DNA of 64,000 nt from Lateolabrax maculatus (taxonomy: Eukaryota; Chordata; Actinopteri; Acropomatiformes; Lateolabracidae), in NCBI GenBank assembly GCA_031216445.1, contig CM062202.1, forward strand, positions 17,480,001 to 17,544,000. The letters run 5' to 3'. This document shows, piece by piece, positions 26,906-37,045 of the stretch (the first letter of the stretch is position 1; every line of letters starts with the position of its first letter). The notes under the pieces were generated by a model. That model saw only the letters and a program-made list of their open reading frames with translations, did no database searches and had not been told where the DNA came from. The position numbers were made by a program, and so were the translations under genes.

Positions 26906-29761
26906 CAGACTAATATAAACATATTAGTTGTCAACCACATCAACGTCTCTTACTAGACTCTCCTCTCGAGTCTGCTGAAGATCCAGGTAGGAAGTGCAGC
27001 CACACTTGGGACAGCACAGACATAAGTGAAAGCAATAGCTTCTTAAATTGGAAGATGAGCAATACATGTGTGACGGAGGAAAACTAGTTTTACAATCTGT
27101 TTACAAGCGACTACGTATTTGCACGACAAACAACACTAAGCCAGTTTAAAATACATGGATGTGATTACCATAGTCAGTTTTATTTAAAATAAAAGGCAAA
27201 TGAGTCAAAATAATATGCTAGGTTAAATTCTATTGTGAGCACAGGATCCAACACGTCTTTGCCTTGGGGAAAAGAACATTTACTACACAGGCATGTCAGA
27301 GAAAAGGGTTGGAGTAAAAATGTGGACTGAGATTGACATGAACATGATGAGGAAGTAAGCTTACAAAATGCCGGGCCAACGATGCTTGAAGAATGCCACA
27401 AATCAAATGTGCGTGTGTTGATGCGTGGGGGCAAGCATGCGCCTGGTATCATTGTCTTAATTTACTTAAATCAGCTGCAGCCATGCGTTTTACACTGAGA
27501 AGAGTAAAATGATCACACGCACACATTCATCATATTTACTCTAGGACGCTGGGACGAATGTCTTTCAAAAAACCATGTATCAGCACATGCAGTGCGTTGA
27601 CATGGAAAGTTACAGAAATAGAATGAATCAGAGATGTGGGGGAGGTGATCGAGATCTATATCATGCCTCTATATTTCTGAAAGGGTTTTTGTATTTATAT
27701 GCACCTATGTCAGCCACTCCATCTGTCTCACATCCTTCCCTTGAAGTGTTCCTTGTGTCATCTTCATTTCTCTTTCAGTTTGTGTATACTTTATGGACGT
27801 GGTTGCCAAAATGAAAAAAGACATAATCAGAGCTTGAATTATTGTTCCTGGATGCTCTCTATCCTACCCTGTGTTTTTCCCCATTGATGATCCTTTTCTC
27901 ATTAGCTTTTCCCCTCATTCTTTCCATCTGCGCACCTTTCTCTCCCCTTTGTCTCCACCTGCTCTCGGCTCCTGCCTCTCTTTTCTACTTCTGTTTATTT
28001 GGAGGGGATTCAAAGCAGCCAGAGGGAAAAGAAGGAAAGGGGGGGGGGGGGGGGGGGGGTTGGAGCTGAGGTTGTGGTGGGTTGATTTGTCTCATTGGTG
28101 CTGATTGTAATCAATTAGGGTGTGCTGCTCATTAGAGCTAGACTTGGATCATTATGGAGACAGCATCTGTTGCCTGTATGCACATTGACAAACTATAGCA
28201 ACACTAGACCACATCAATGCCAGACACTTAGGTTTGTCATAACATCTCACCAGAGTTGGCATCAGAGGCTGTAACATCACTTGAGGAGGTGTGTTCATAG
28301 TTTGACTACAAGAACTGGGTGTTAAATTGATGGATCTTATAGAGCATTGCAAATTCTGGTTTATGATGTCTGCAATTTTATTATAGTGGGGTATGAGTGT
28401 ACTCTACACAGTGAGTACCACACAATAAATCTGATAAATACACTTTTTATTCCCTTAGTCTACCACACTGCCCACACACAAACACACACAATTTTTCTGC
28501 CCAGTCCTCTGTGCCTGGCCACACACAGAGTAAAGCTATAGATTACAGCAAAGGTGAACACAGGCCAACTGTGCTTAACAACAATATGCTGCCCATTCAA
28601 GGTCGCAGCTGACACACAGACACATGCCTTCACAATAGTTAGACTTACAGGTACAGACATAAACACAACATTATGCATACACACAAGTGAGGGGTTAAAA
28701 CCCCAGCTCATAAATCAGGAAGGCTGGATTGCTAGCATTTAAAAGGCCCTGCTCACATACTGTAAATAGATGCAGTCTTTATGAGTACCACTGTTCCAGA
28801 GGTCAGTGAGGGGAGACGCTGGGTTATGACCGGACAATGAATACTGTACAGTATGTCTCTCTAGAGCCTCTTTACATTTATGCCTCTACTATTGTCCCAT
28901 GCTCTCTATTCCTGTATCATTTTTGTATAGTCCTGAAACTCATTTATTTCTAGGGCTAAATAAAGTGTTTATCCTAAATCCAAATAAGCAATGTAGAGCA
29001 ACAGTTGATAAACAGAGGGGGGAAGATACAAGCAAATATAATCTACGTATGATTCAAAACACAGCCCTTTTTTGATTTCAATTAACCTTGAATTGCTCAA
29101 ATTACAACTTACTGAAACAGAACGGTGTCTGTAGTTATTCACCGAACCTAAGTCTAAGCTCTAGGGAAGGATACGGAGTATGTCGGCCTGTCCACACATA
29201 TAGCTCAACAAAGGTTGCATGTATAAATGTGGTACAGACATTTGAGTACCACTAAATACCTTCCCAGCACTTTACTATGACAACTTACCTCAAACAAATG
29301 ACCAAATACTCCATAATTTGCAAGGTTAAACTAACATTTTTTTTTTTTCCCCCACTGGCCCAATTGGCTGACTGATCACAGTTTAACTGGCCCCAAACTA
29401 TTTAAATAACTATTTTCCCCCATAATTTGGGGGATTTATTATACATAATGTGTACAGCAGTGAAACTCCCTTTAGATTTGGTTGTTTTAGTTATTGATAT
29501 GTAATGTTGCTGTATTACAAAAATAAATACAAAATTAGTGAATGGATGTGTTGTATGAATGTAAGTTTCTCAAATGTTTTGTGTAAAGCCAGAGTATGGA
29601 ATACATAGGCAGAAAAGAATATAATTTATGATAACTTTTCAGCAAGTGCGAATGACCTTGACAATAAAGTCAAACAAAACAACATTAACATGCCTTACAA
29701 CTAAAATAAGTCTTGATTAATGTGTTCATGAACTGTGGAATACCCAAGCGTCAAGAGTGAC
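26906..29761. other. Unannotated intergenic sequence
   Basis: No exon or transposon is recognised apart from the poly(G) tract. Positions 28080-28160 (TGTAATCAATTAGGGTGTGCTGCTCATTAG) have the texture of a conserved non-coding element, but this cannot be tested here. Confidence 0.45.
28039..28059. repeat. Poly(G) homopolymer, 21 nt
   Basis: Twenty-one consecutive G. Runs this long are uncommon in vertebrate DNA, can form quadruplex structures and are error-prone in assembly, so the exact length should be distrusted. Confidence 0.95.
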
Positions 29762-30085
29762 ATCAAGTCATTTTAAGGCAGAAACAACCTTTCAGTCACA
29801 AGGTAGGAGCTACAATCACTTTTTGGCAAGTGCAAAAGTGCATTGTAATAGGTTGTACTGCCCCTTTTTTAAAAGGCATTTCAACTGGTAAAAAAGACTG
29901 GGTGAGCAATAATTTCTGAAATATATTCCCCAGAAATTAAATCAAGTCATTTTGAGGCAGAAAACTACCTTTTCAGTGAAAAGGTAGATATGCTACAATC
30001 ACTTTTTTGGCAAGTGTAAAACTGCATTTTATGGGTTGTTAGCCTATTGCTGCTTTAAATATATTTAAACTGGTAAAAATGACTG
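29762..30085 (+). repeat. Diverged 179-bp tandem duplication
   Basis: Two adjacent copies start at 29762 and 29941. Both begin ATCAAGTCATTTT(A/G)AGGCAGAAA, continue with ACCTTT(T)CAGT.A.AAGGTAG...GCTACAATCACTTTTTGGCAAGTG, and end AACTGGTAAAAA.GACTGG. The middle differs by many substitutions and small indels, so the duplication is old. No coding frame is shared. The unit could derive from an unrecognised transposon or a duplicated regulatory segment. Confidence 0.85.
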
Positions 30086-31096
30086 GATTAGTTTTAATCA
30101 AGGGCACAGAGCATGCAAAATAATGCAGTCATACAGATAATGCCAAAATAGATAATTTCTATTTTATACAAACCCATCCTTAAATCATGTTAATCTAATT
30201 TCCAAATATAAACAAGGATATTAAACATACCAAAAACAAATAAACATAGAATGCTATATTGCCTATAATCACAAATGTCATGTCTGATTACACTAACTCG
30301 CAAACATTTCCCTGGCCACAACTGATTATTTGGTTACAAAAAAGTTAAAGTTTCACAACAACATAGACCTACCTTTGCTACGGACATACAGTTATGTGTA
30401 TTTGCACGTTATGACTGTTTGATCCAGTTCAAAGCAGCTGTAGACCAAAATAAACTGGGTGACAGTGGGGACAGTAAACAGTTTTTGCTGGACGATCACG
30501 TTTTGGCACGAGAAGGGACAAGCTGTACAAAACACTCCACAGTCGCTGTTTTCCACCGAGGAGTATTGCTTCTACAAAAATAGAAAGCTGCTCTTTCTAT
30601 TTGTAGTTTCTTAACTGACTTTTTATTACGAGTACCACTTTCACCTTCTCCATGTGTATTTCAGCGACTCACGTGTCTTAAACGATGACAAATCTAGGCT
30701 ATGTTTCTATTTATTGGTGTGACTGCAGTGCTGTCATTATGGGTAAACATCTTGGAATAATGCATGAACACTCATGTGGAAACAATGGGACATTTTTATG
30801 CTTTTTATATTCATGAATGTATCTAAGAATTGGGATACTTTTGGGTGTGTATTCTTTGTGGGAGCTTTACATCCTCTACTGTGATTATAGACCTATATTG
30901 CTGTCTTGTACTTTAAAATACAATTCTGTGCTGTATTTGAATACTTTAGCAAGGGAGAATTAAGGTCAAAAATATTTGTTTGCATGTGTCCAAGATTTGC
31001 AAGTGTGTGTGTGTGTGTGTGTACATTTGGGTTTCCCAGACAGTAGGGGGGCAAAGGTGTTCAGTAAATTACTCTCTTCCTAGTTCCAGTCTCTCT

Positions 31097-31115
31097 CCCC
31101 CCCCCCCCCCCCCCC
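31097..31115. repeat. Poly(C) homopolymer, 19 nt
   Basis: Nineteen consecutive C, preceded by a short CT run and followed by GTGTGTG. The length may be unreliable for the same technical reasons as the G21 run 3 kb upstream. Confidence 0.95.
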
Positions 31116-33339
31116 GTGTGTGTGGACCACATACAGAAATAGCCCTCAAGGTTAATTGACCGCAAGCAGAGCACTTGTTCTTCCAAATAGACATTCAGGG
31201 ATAGGGTCTCCCTCTTGCTCTCTCCCCTGACCTACGTAAGATATCATTATGAGATCTCTCCGTTGCTCCATCTCTCTACATTTTCTCGGTTTCTCTTACC
31301 AGAGACACTCCGAGACAGACGCCACCCCAGAGAACGGCCATGCTCTCTTAATAACAGAACACCATGTATTTATGTAACAGTTATAAATTCAGTGGTCTAC
31401 TGGGGAAGAGACTCAAACACAAAGGACATACAGCTGCAGCTTGAATGTGTGGTATCTTCTAAACTAGCGCGGTGTGGGACAGTTAAGTTTAAAGATCAAA
31501 CACAATGAAAATATCACTGAACAGTAAGTTATAAATCCATAGTTACAAAAACAAATATGATGGAATAAAGTATTGTGAATTTGGTTATTTTGTATTTCAT
31601 GTCAGTGTACAATAGGCTACTAGCTTCTAGTTGTAAGTTCAAAGTACTAGAAAGATGCAAATGCTAAAAGGCTGAGAAATTCCAAAGATCATATTTAACA
31701 TGTGCACATTTTAAATAAATGCATTTTTCACAAATAATTATAGTTAATGTCTGCCACAGTAAAATTGATTATGCCACGTGCACTAGGTGTGAGTAAGATA
31801 TGTATTAAATTCTACCGTTAAGGACTCTAAGTGAAAGACATGAGTCTAAGTTTGTCTTACTTAGTAAAACAAGTACATTTAGTAATTAATGTCAATAACC
31901 AGACCCCTCAGATAATTTGAAAAGCAATACATGCTGTCCACTGTCACAGTTTGTGTTCATGATGTTAGATTTTCAAATCCTATGATAGTGTCTCACCTTT
32001 TAAATTGTATCAATATGCCATTGTTTTTTTTTCCATAATTTGTCATGGTCCAATGTTTTGCTGTACCAGTTATTAGACTTATCCCTCTCTGCCCACTCCC
32101 CTTGGTTTGTTTTCCTTTCAGAAGAATTACCTCATATGTTGCTATCCAGTTCAGGGGCTGGGCCCTCTAAACACACGGTCCATGTGGGCCCTTCAGAAGA
32201 CCTGAAGGTGGGCTGAGCCTGCGCATCCTCTCCAAATGAGACTAGCTTCAGAAACCGGAACTTATCATGCATTCATGCTCAGAGTCTACTTATAAAGATA
32301 AACATTTTGAAGTTTATCATCATAAATTTGCCCTCAAATGGCCATCAAAGTGTAAATGTCAGTGGTAAACTGGGGAGAGATCTATGACACCTGAGCTTAC
32401 AGTATGAGGTATAGCATTTGACTTCAACACTTGATGAATAACTGGTAAGCAATTTCAATTTTCCTTTTTTCCGTGACACCATGTGATTTACAACAGCAAG
32501 CTAACAAAAAGTGTCTTCCATTATTGACACTTGCTTTTTCATTAGTCTTGTGAAAGTGACACGTTTGACAGTGACCGATTACCACAGAGCACCACCTGAC
32601 TTCCTCTACCAACTATGGTCAAGTGAAAATGTTATTACGGTTGATAAGGGTGTAGCTTTATTGGCAACGCCACTGATCCATCAAAGACTTTTTTCAGATC
32701 TTGGTGAGTGTTGTTGTTTTTTTTTTTTTGTTTTTTTTTTTGTTCTGCTAAATTGGAGTAATCTTTTAAAGACACAAGTAAATATTAATCAATGTCTTAA
32801 ATTGATAATTGTACACTTCCACACCATGTGGAAGTAACTAAGTAGAAGAGATGGTGCATGTAAATATATATTATCGATTACGACACAGGATCCACTTCAG
32901 ATATCAACCAATGTATACTTTTTTTTTTTTTTGTGCAAACCGGCTTAAACATAGCTCTCACACCAAAAGTACCCTAGGTTTCACATGTGCATGTGTAGCA
33001 TATTTTTAGTCTATGAGCCAGCATGCAACTCTTGATGTGTCTCCCACCGTTTTGCTCAGTTAGCATCAGTGGCTAATCATGGCAAATGAGAGCTAGCAGG
33101 GAGGCTAGATTGGCATAAGTTGGCATTAACTGGTGCATTAGCAAGTGTTGGGCAATTACTTTAATGACGTAAATTGGACCGAGATTTCCCCCTGCACAGG
33201 AAGTGAACGAGAGAATTGTAACAATGATTATAATTAGGCAGCTAATTATAGTATCAGCTCAATGCGGCACATACGCCTACACAGATTATTCAGACGATCG
33301 GCAGGGATGCTTGGTGTGTTCACTGATTGCAATGTTTTG

Positions 33340-33368
33340 GTGTGTGTGTGTGTGTGTGTGTGTGTGTG
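33340..33368. repeat. (GT)n microsatellite
   Basis: About 14 GT units. Confidence 0.95.
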
Positions 33369-33494
33369 CACATTGCCATAATTTTGACAGCTATTTGATT
33401 GAATGTGCTTATTTAGAGATGGAGTGACTTTTCTTTGACACTTTTTGATAACATATCTTTCTTTTTATGTACAGTTTTAATGTTGGCCCCATGT

Positions 33495-33662
33495 AGTTTC
33501 CCACAGTCCATAAACATGCAGATTTGGTGACTGGGAGATTCTAAATGACTTGGTTGACTGTATATGTGTTATTCATGTGATAAAAATGGAAACCTATCCA
33601 ACTCATACCCTCTGGCCCAGTGTGTGCTCATCATGGGATAAGCAGCCATAGAAAATGGATGG
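33495..33662 (+). repeat. Teleost dispersed repeat, 3' part
   Basis: The segment reads TTTCCCACAGTCCATAAACATGCAGAT, GTGACTGGGAGATTCTAAATGA, then GTGTGTGCTCATCATGGGATAAGCAGCCATAGAAAATGGATGG. This ordered set is characteristic of a very high-copy fish repeat ending in GGATAAGCGGxxTAGAAAATGGATGGATGG. The copy is divergent and abuts the 3' tail of the LINE that begins at 33666. Confidence 0.65.
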
Positions 33663-34378
33663 GCCAATAATCAAAACTACTTTATTTACATAGCACCTTT
33701 CAAAAACAAAATTACAAAGTGCTTTACAATAATGGATACTACAAAATAAAGGTTTAAATTTTAAACGGGATAAAATTTAAATAGTTACATCAAATATCAA
33801 CAGTTAAGAAAAAGCCATATGATAAAAGTGAGCCTTCAAGACTCAAAAGAGGATACAGCGTTTGCCTGCCCGAGATATCCAGGACAGCATGCCTCTTATT
33901 GACAAGTCAAGACTTCGGAAACCTTTAGCAAGGCCCTGCTGGAAAATCTCAAGCAGTGATCGAGCTCATGGGGAGTTAGCAGATCAGATACGGGCAGGAG
34001 CCTACCATTCAAGGCTTTAAAAACAAGCAATAAAATCTTAAAAATAAATTCCAAAACTCACAGGTAACCAGTGTAAGATAAGAAAGGCATGGATGACCTT
34101 TTCTAGGTCTGCAGAAGAAAGGAATGACCCTCATCTTGGTTAGCTGTCTCAGCTGGGCAAAGCAGGACTGCACCGCTTTAGTCACCTGAGTATCAAAAAA
34201 CAATTCTGAGTCAAAAATAGCACCTATGTTGCAGGCCTCTTTTCGAACATTATTAGATAAGTCACTGACTAGAGGAGAGATTTTTAACGCTGCTAGGGCT
34301 GGGGCCAGAGGGGGTAATTATAATCATTTCGGATTTGGAGTCATTGGGCTGCAGGAAATATTTGGACATCCAATTTTT

Positions 34379-34815
34379 TTATTTCAGCAAAGCAGGGCAT
34401 AATAAAAGATCAGTGGTACAAGGCTTTAACGGTACATACAGTTGGGTGTCATCCGCGTAGTAATGGAAATCAATGTCATGTCTATGTATGATTTTCCCCA
34501 GGAGTAGCATGTATATAGTGAATAAGAAGGGGCTCAAAATAGACCCCTTGGGATCCCACAAAATAGAGCAGCACAAGATGAGGAGGCATCTCCTAGCATT
34601 ACATTGAAGGATCTTAACAAATATGAGATGCACCAATCCAGAGCCACATCACTGATGCCAACATAGGTCTTCAGACGGCTGATTAAGATATAATGGTCTA
34701 CTGTGTGAAAGGCTGAGGTCAAGGAGGACTGAAATAGAGTACAGGCCTGTGCAAGCACCAAGTCATTTGTGACCTTGACGAAGGCAGTTTCATTGCTTGA
34801 AAGGAGCAGAAACAA
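34379..34815 (-). pseudogene. LINE reverse-transcriptase core remnant
   Basis: Two overlapping frames together give the palm of a non-LTR reverse transcriptase. The upstream frame has an AFHTVDH motif (the usual AFDTVDH with its first catalytic Asp changed to His) followed by LISRLKTYVGISDVALDWC. The downstream frame has DPKGSILSPFLFTIYM and then HYYADDTQLY, with the catalytic YADD at 34448-34459. The shift between the frames falls near the GxPxG segment (about 34540-34580). With the altered first Asp and the frameshift it cannot encode an active enzyme. Confidence 0.85.
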
Positions 34816-34863
34816 GGTTGAAATGTTTCAAAAATTGTTGTTCATAAAAAATCTGTTTGCGTG

Positions 34864-34866
<3 letters not shown>

Positions 34867-34906
<40 letters not shown>
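34867..34906 (-). repeat. Poly(T)40, i.e. poly(A)40 on the minus strand
   Basis: Forty consecutive T. It sits inside the LINE composite, next to sequence that is not LINE-derived (34907-36000). The simplest reading is the poly(A) tail of a retroposed sequence inserted in minus orientation. The body of that insert is not identified. Confidence 0.75.
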
Positions 34907-35204
34907 CAATAAAAAAATGCACCTTGGAGATGGGTCAAATATTACTTAAAACAGAGGATCTAGAGAGGGCTTCTTTAAAAGGGGGTAAAAGATAGGAGGG
35001 GGAAAAATAGACCAATTAATTACGGCTAAAATATCTTGACCAACTGTCTAAAAAAAAAAACTGATTTTAAAAACCAAGTGGAAATGAAGTCTGAAGGGCA
35101 GGTGAATTTTCTTGAAAGTGCAATAGTGCGTCCCAGGGTTGACAAAGATTTCACTGAAATGTGTTAATGTTGAAGGTGGGCAGGATTCAACATCAAACTC
35201 TTTT

Positions 35205-35302
35205 AAATGTAGTGTCTTGTCTGTACTTGTTACGCACCAATACACGACAGCAAATTCCTTGTATGTGAAAACCTACTTGGCAATAAACCCGATTCTGATT
35301 AA
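35205..35302 (+). repeat. Retroposon tail fragment (CAATAAA...GATTCTGATT)
   Basis: The segment reads GCAAATTCCTTGTATGTGAAAACCTACTTGGCAATAAACCCGATTCTGATT. This is a recurring fish motif at the 3' end of a LINE/SINE group with GATTCT-type terminal repeats. It is opposite in orientation to the surrounding LINE, so it is a separate insertion. Confidence 0.6.
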
Positions 35303-35510
35303 GTGCTGCCGTATCTTCATTTTGTTAAATAAGTAGTTAAATTCTTCACATCTCTGAAAAGGATTCTGGGATTATGACACTGTTTAGCGATCAGTTCAGG
35401 AAAATAGGTGTTCCTCTTATTTGATTGTACACTGATAAGTGAACATTAGATATTTTACATGAAGCAAGTCCGACTGTGATGGCCACGGCCACACATGGTA
35501 ATATGACCCC

Positions 35511-35836
35511 ATGGATGTATTAAAAAGAACTGGATACAGCGTTGGAGGCAGGGCCTTGTTCAATCCTATGGAAGTTGCTCAGTGGCGCATGAAGCATTCG
35601 GGTATTAAGTATGCAGAATTTTCAGATTTTCCCACTCTGAGCCCATAGAGCATGCACACTAACAGTTCCTTAAGCCCTGCTGCTCAGTCTCGGGCTCGTT
35701 CACATGACCAGCAGACTAAAGTAACTCTGAAATTGGCTATTAGTGAATTTTACAACTTTAAGGACCTAATGATTTTAATAAGGGCTATTAAAGTGTTAGA
35801 GCTGGGAAGTTGATATACCTCAAAAAGTATCCACTG
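35511..35836 (+). repeat. Unnamed interspersed repeat, copy 1
   Basis: This 326-bp segment aligns along its length with 56191-56542. Shared strings include ATGGATGTAT, GAACTGGATACAGCGTTGGAGGC, CTATGGAAGTTGCTCAGTGGCGCAT, CGTTCACATGACCAGCAG and ATAAGGGCTATTAAAGTGTTAGA. Copy 1 has lost several CpGs present in copy 2 and lies within the disrupted LINE at 33.7-37.0 kb. No coding capacity is seen, so it is probably part of a non-autonomous element or the flank of a larger one. Confidence 0.85.
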
Positions 35837-35999
35837 GTAGGTTGTTCAGTTGACACTATCTTTAGTTGTGGTTGTATTGATTAGTTATCTTTTGGTTTAC
35901 CTCTTATATAGGCCTAGTTATTGATTTCTTGGTTTATTATTATTTGGCATCTTTTTGGGTAAATAAAAAAAACCCAGGTTTTTATTTGCAACTCCTGTT

Positions 36000-36200
36000 T
36001 CATTATTTTCTCACTCCTTGGTCCCAAACAGTGAGTTTATCCTATTTCCATTTCTGCTCTGCCTTCCTATATAGTCTCTTTTAAATTCCTTAATTCATCA
36101 TTAAACCATGGCAGACAAGAAGGTTTCAGCTCTTTATATCTGACTGGAGCTACAGAATCTAAAATAATTGTGCAAGAGCTGTTAGAAACACTGACAAGCT
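36000..36200 (-). pseudogene. LINE endonuclease-RT linker remnant
   Basis: Translation of the minus strand gives a LDSVAPVRYKELKPS...PWFNDELRNLK pattern. This is the tryptophan/asparagine-containing linker found between endonuclease and reverse transcriptase in L2/CR1-clade elements. A stop codon follows. It shares orientation with the flanking endonuclease and RT pieces, which supports one original element. Confidence 0.65.
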
Positions 36201-36298
36201 ACTCCACGGTGAGATCATGCTGTTCAGTGGTATAAAAAACTGTTGGATGCAGTGACAGAAGTGAGGAATAAAGATTGAATTGGGTGGGCAGGAGTGCA

Positions 36299-37041
36299 TC
36301 AGTGTGGGGGTTTGGGGTCAGGAGAAAAGAGTGGAACCCGGAAGACCACTAGGTTGTGATCAGGGACAGCAAAATCAGCCAAGTTTACATCATCCACAGA
36401 GACACCATGGGAGAACCCAAGGTCTAGTGTGTGCTCTTTTTCATGACTGGGCTGTTTCACACGATGGGTCAAATTTAAAAGAGTCAAAGTTTGATAAAAA
36501 ACAGAAATTAGTTTAGCGGATCAGTGGAATAAAAGACATAAAACGGGCCATTTATTCTTTAAAATAAAACTGATAAGACTACCAAAGGTGGAGAAGCAAC
36601 CAAGTGAGACTGGAGAACAACTAAAACAATTTCTGTATTACTGCAAAGCCAGCCCCTCGGCCTGTCAGTCTTGGCTGGTGAGAAGATAAATATTCTGGGG
36701 AAGGGGATAACTCAATGAGAGGGGCACAGTCATTAGGGTTTAACCCAAGACTCTGTGATGATTAAAAAAGGTCTATTATTGGTCATGATAAAATCCTTGC
36801 AGATAAAAGACTTGTTGGCAAGTGATCTTACATTGAGTAAACAGAAATGAGCTGATTCAACAGCAGGGATTGAAGTGGTTTTAACTGTGATAGAGTAGAT
36901 TTGGGTCTTTTCAGTGATCCTAAAATTAATGAATGAATTCGTGATTAAAACACCAGCACCAGTAGGACTCACACTGTCTGGGACAGGGCTATGAAGTACA
37001 GAGCCATGATGCTGGACAGGGTCTTGCTGGGGAAACATCAA
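36299..37041 (-). pseudogene. LINE apurinic-like endonuclease remnant
   Basis: The N-terminal part (about 36733-36900) contains LLNVRSLANKS and LIITESWV, typical of the EEP-fold endonuclease of L2/CR1 elements. The C-terminal part (36299-36487) contains HEKEHTLDLGFSHGVSVDD and DFAVPDHNLV, including the terminal catalytic D-H pair (PDHN in place of the more usual SDH). Between them I find no YRPP or GDFN motif, so the middle of the domain seems deleted or unrecognisably decayed. Confidence 0.8.
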
Positions 37042-37045
37042 TAAA

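Larger units (their letters stand above)
30086..33494. other. Unannotated intergenic sequence
   Basis: No exon is recognised. Simple tracts include (GT)n at 31003-31022, poly(C) at 31097-31115, T-rich stretches at 32716-32740 and near 32918, and (GT)n at 33340-33368. Confidence 0.5.
33666..37045 (-). mobile_element. L2-like non-LTR retrotransposon (LINE), broken and nested
   Basis: The minus strand shows a LINE in pieces. The 3' end (33666-33725) reads AAGCACTTTGTAATTTTG...GGTGCTATGTAAATAAAGTAG, the usual L2-type tail. Further upstream lie the RT thumb and C-terminal region (about 33840-34370), the RT core (34379-34815), the endonuclease-RT linker with a PWFNDELR-like motif (about 36000-36200), and the endonuclease C-terminal and N-terminal parts (36299-37041). 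The frame is broken by many stops and shifts. About 1.1 kb between linker and RT (34867-36000) is not LINE sequence and holds later insertions. The 5' end is truncated. The coordinates enclose the whole composite. Assignment to L2 rather than a close relative such as CR1 or Rex1 is by motif recognition. Confidence 0.8.
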
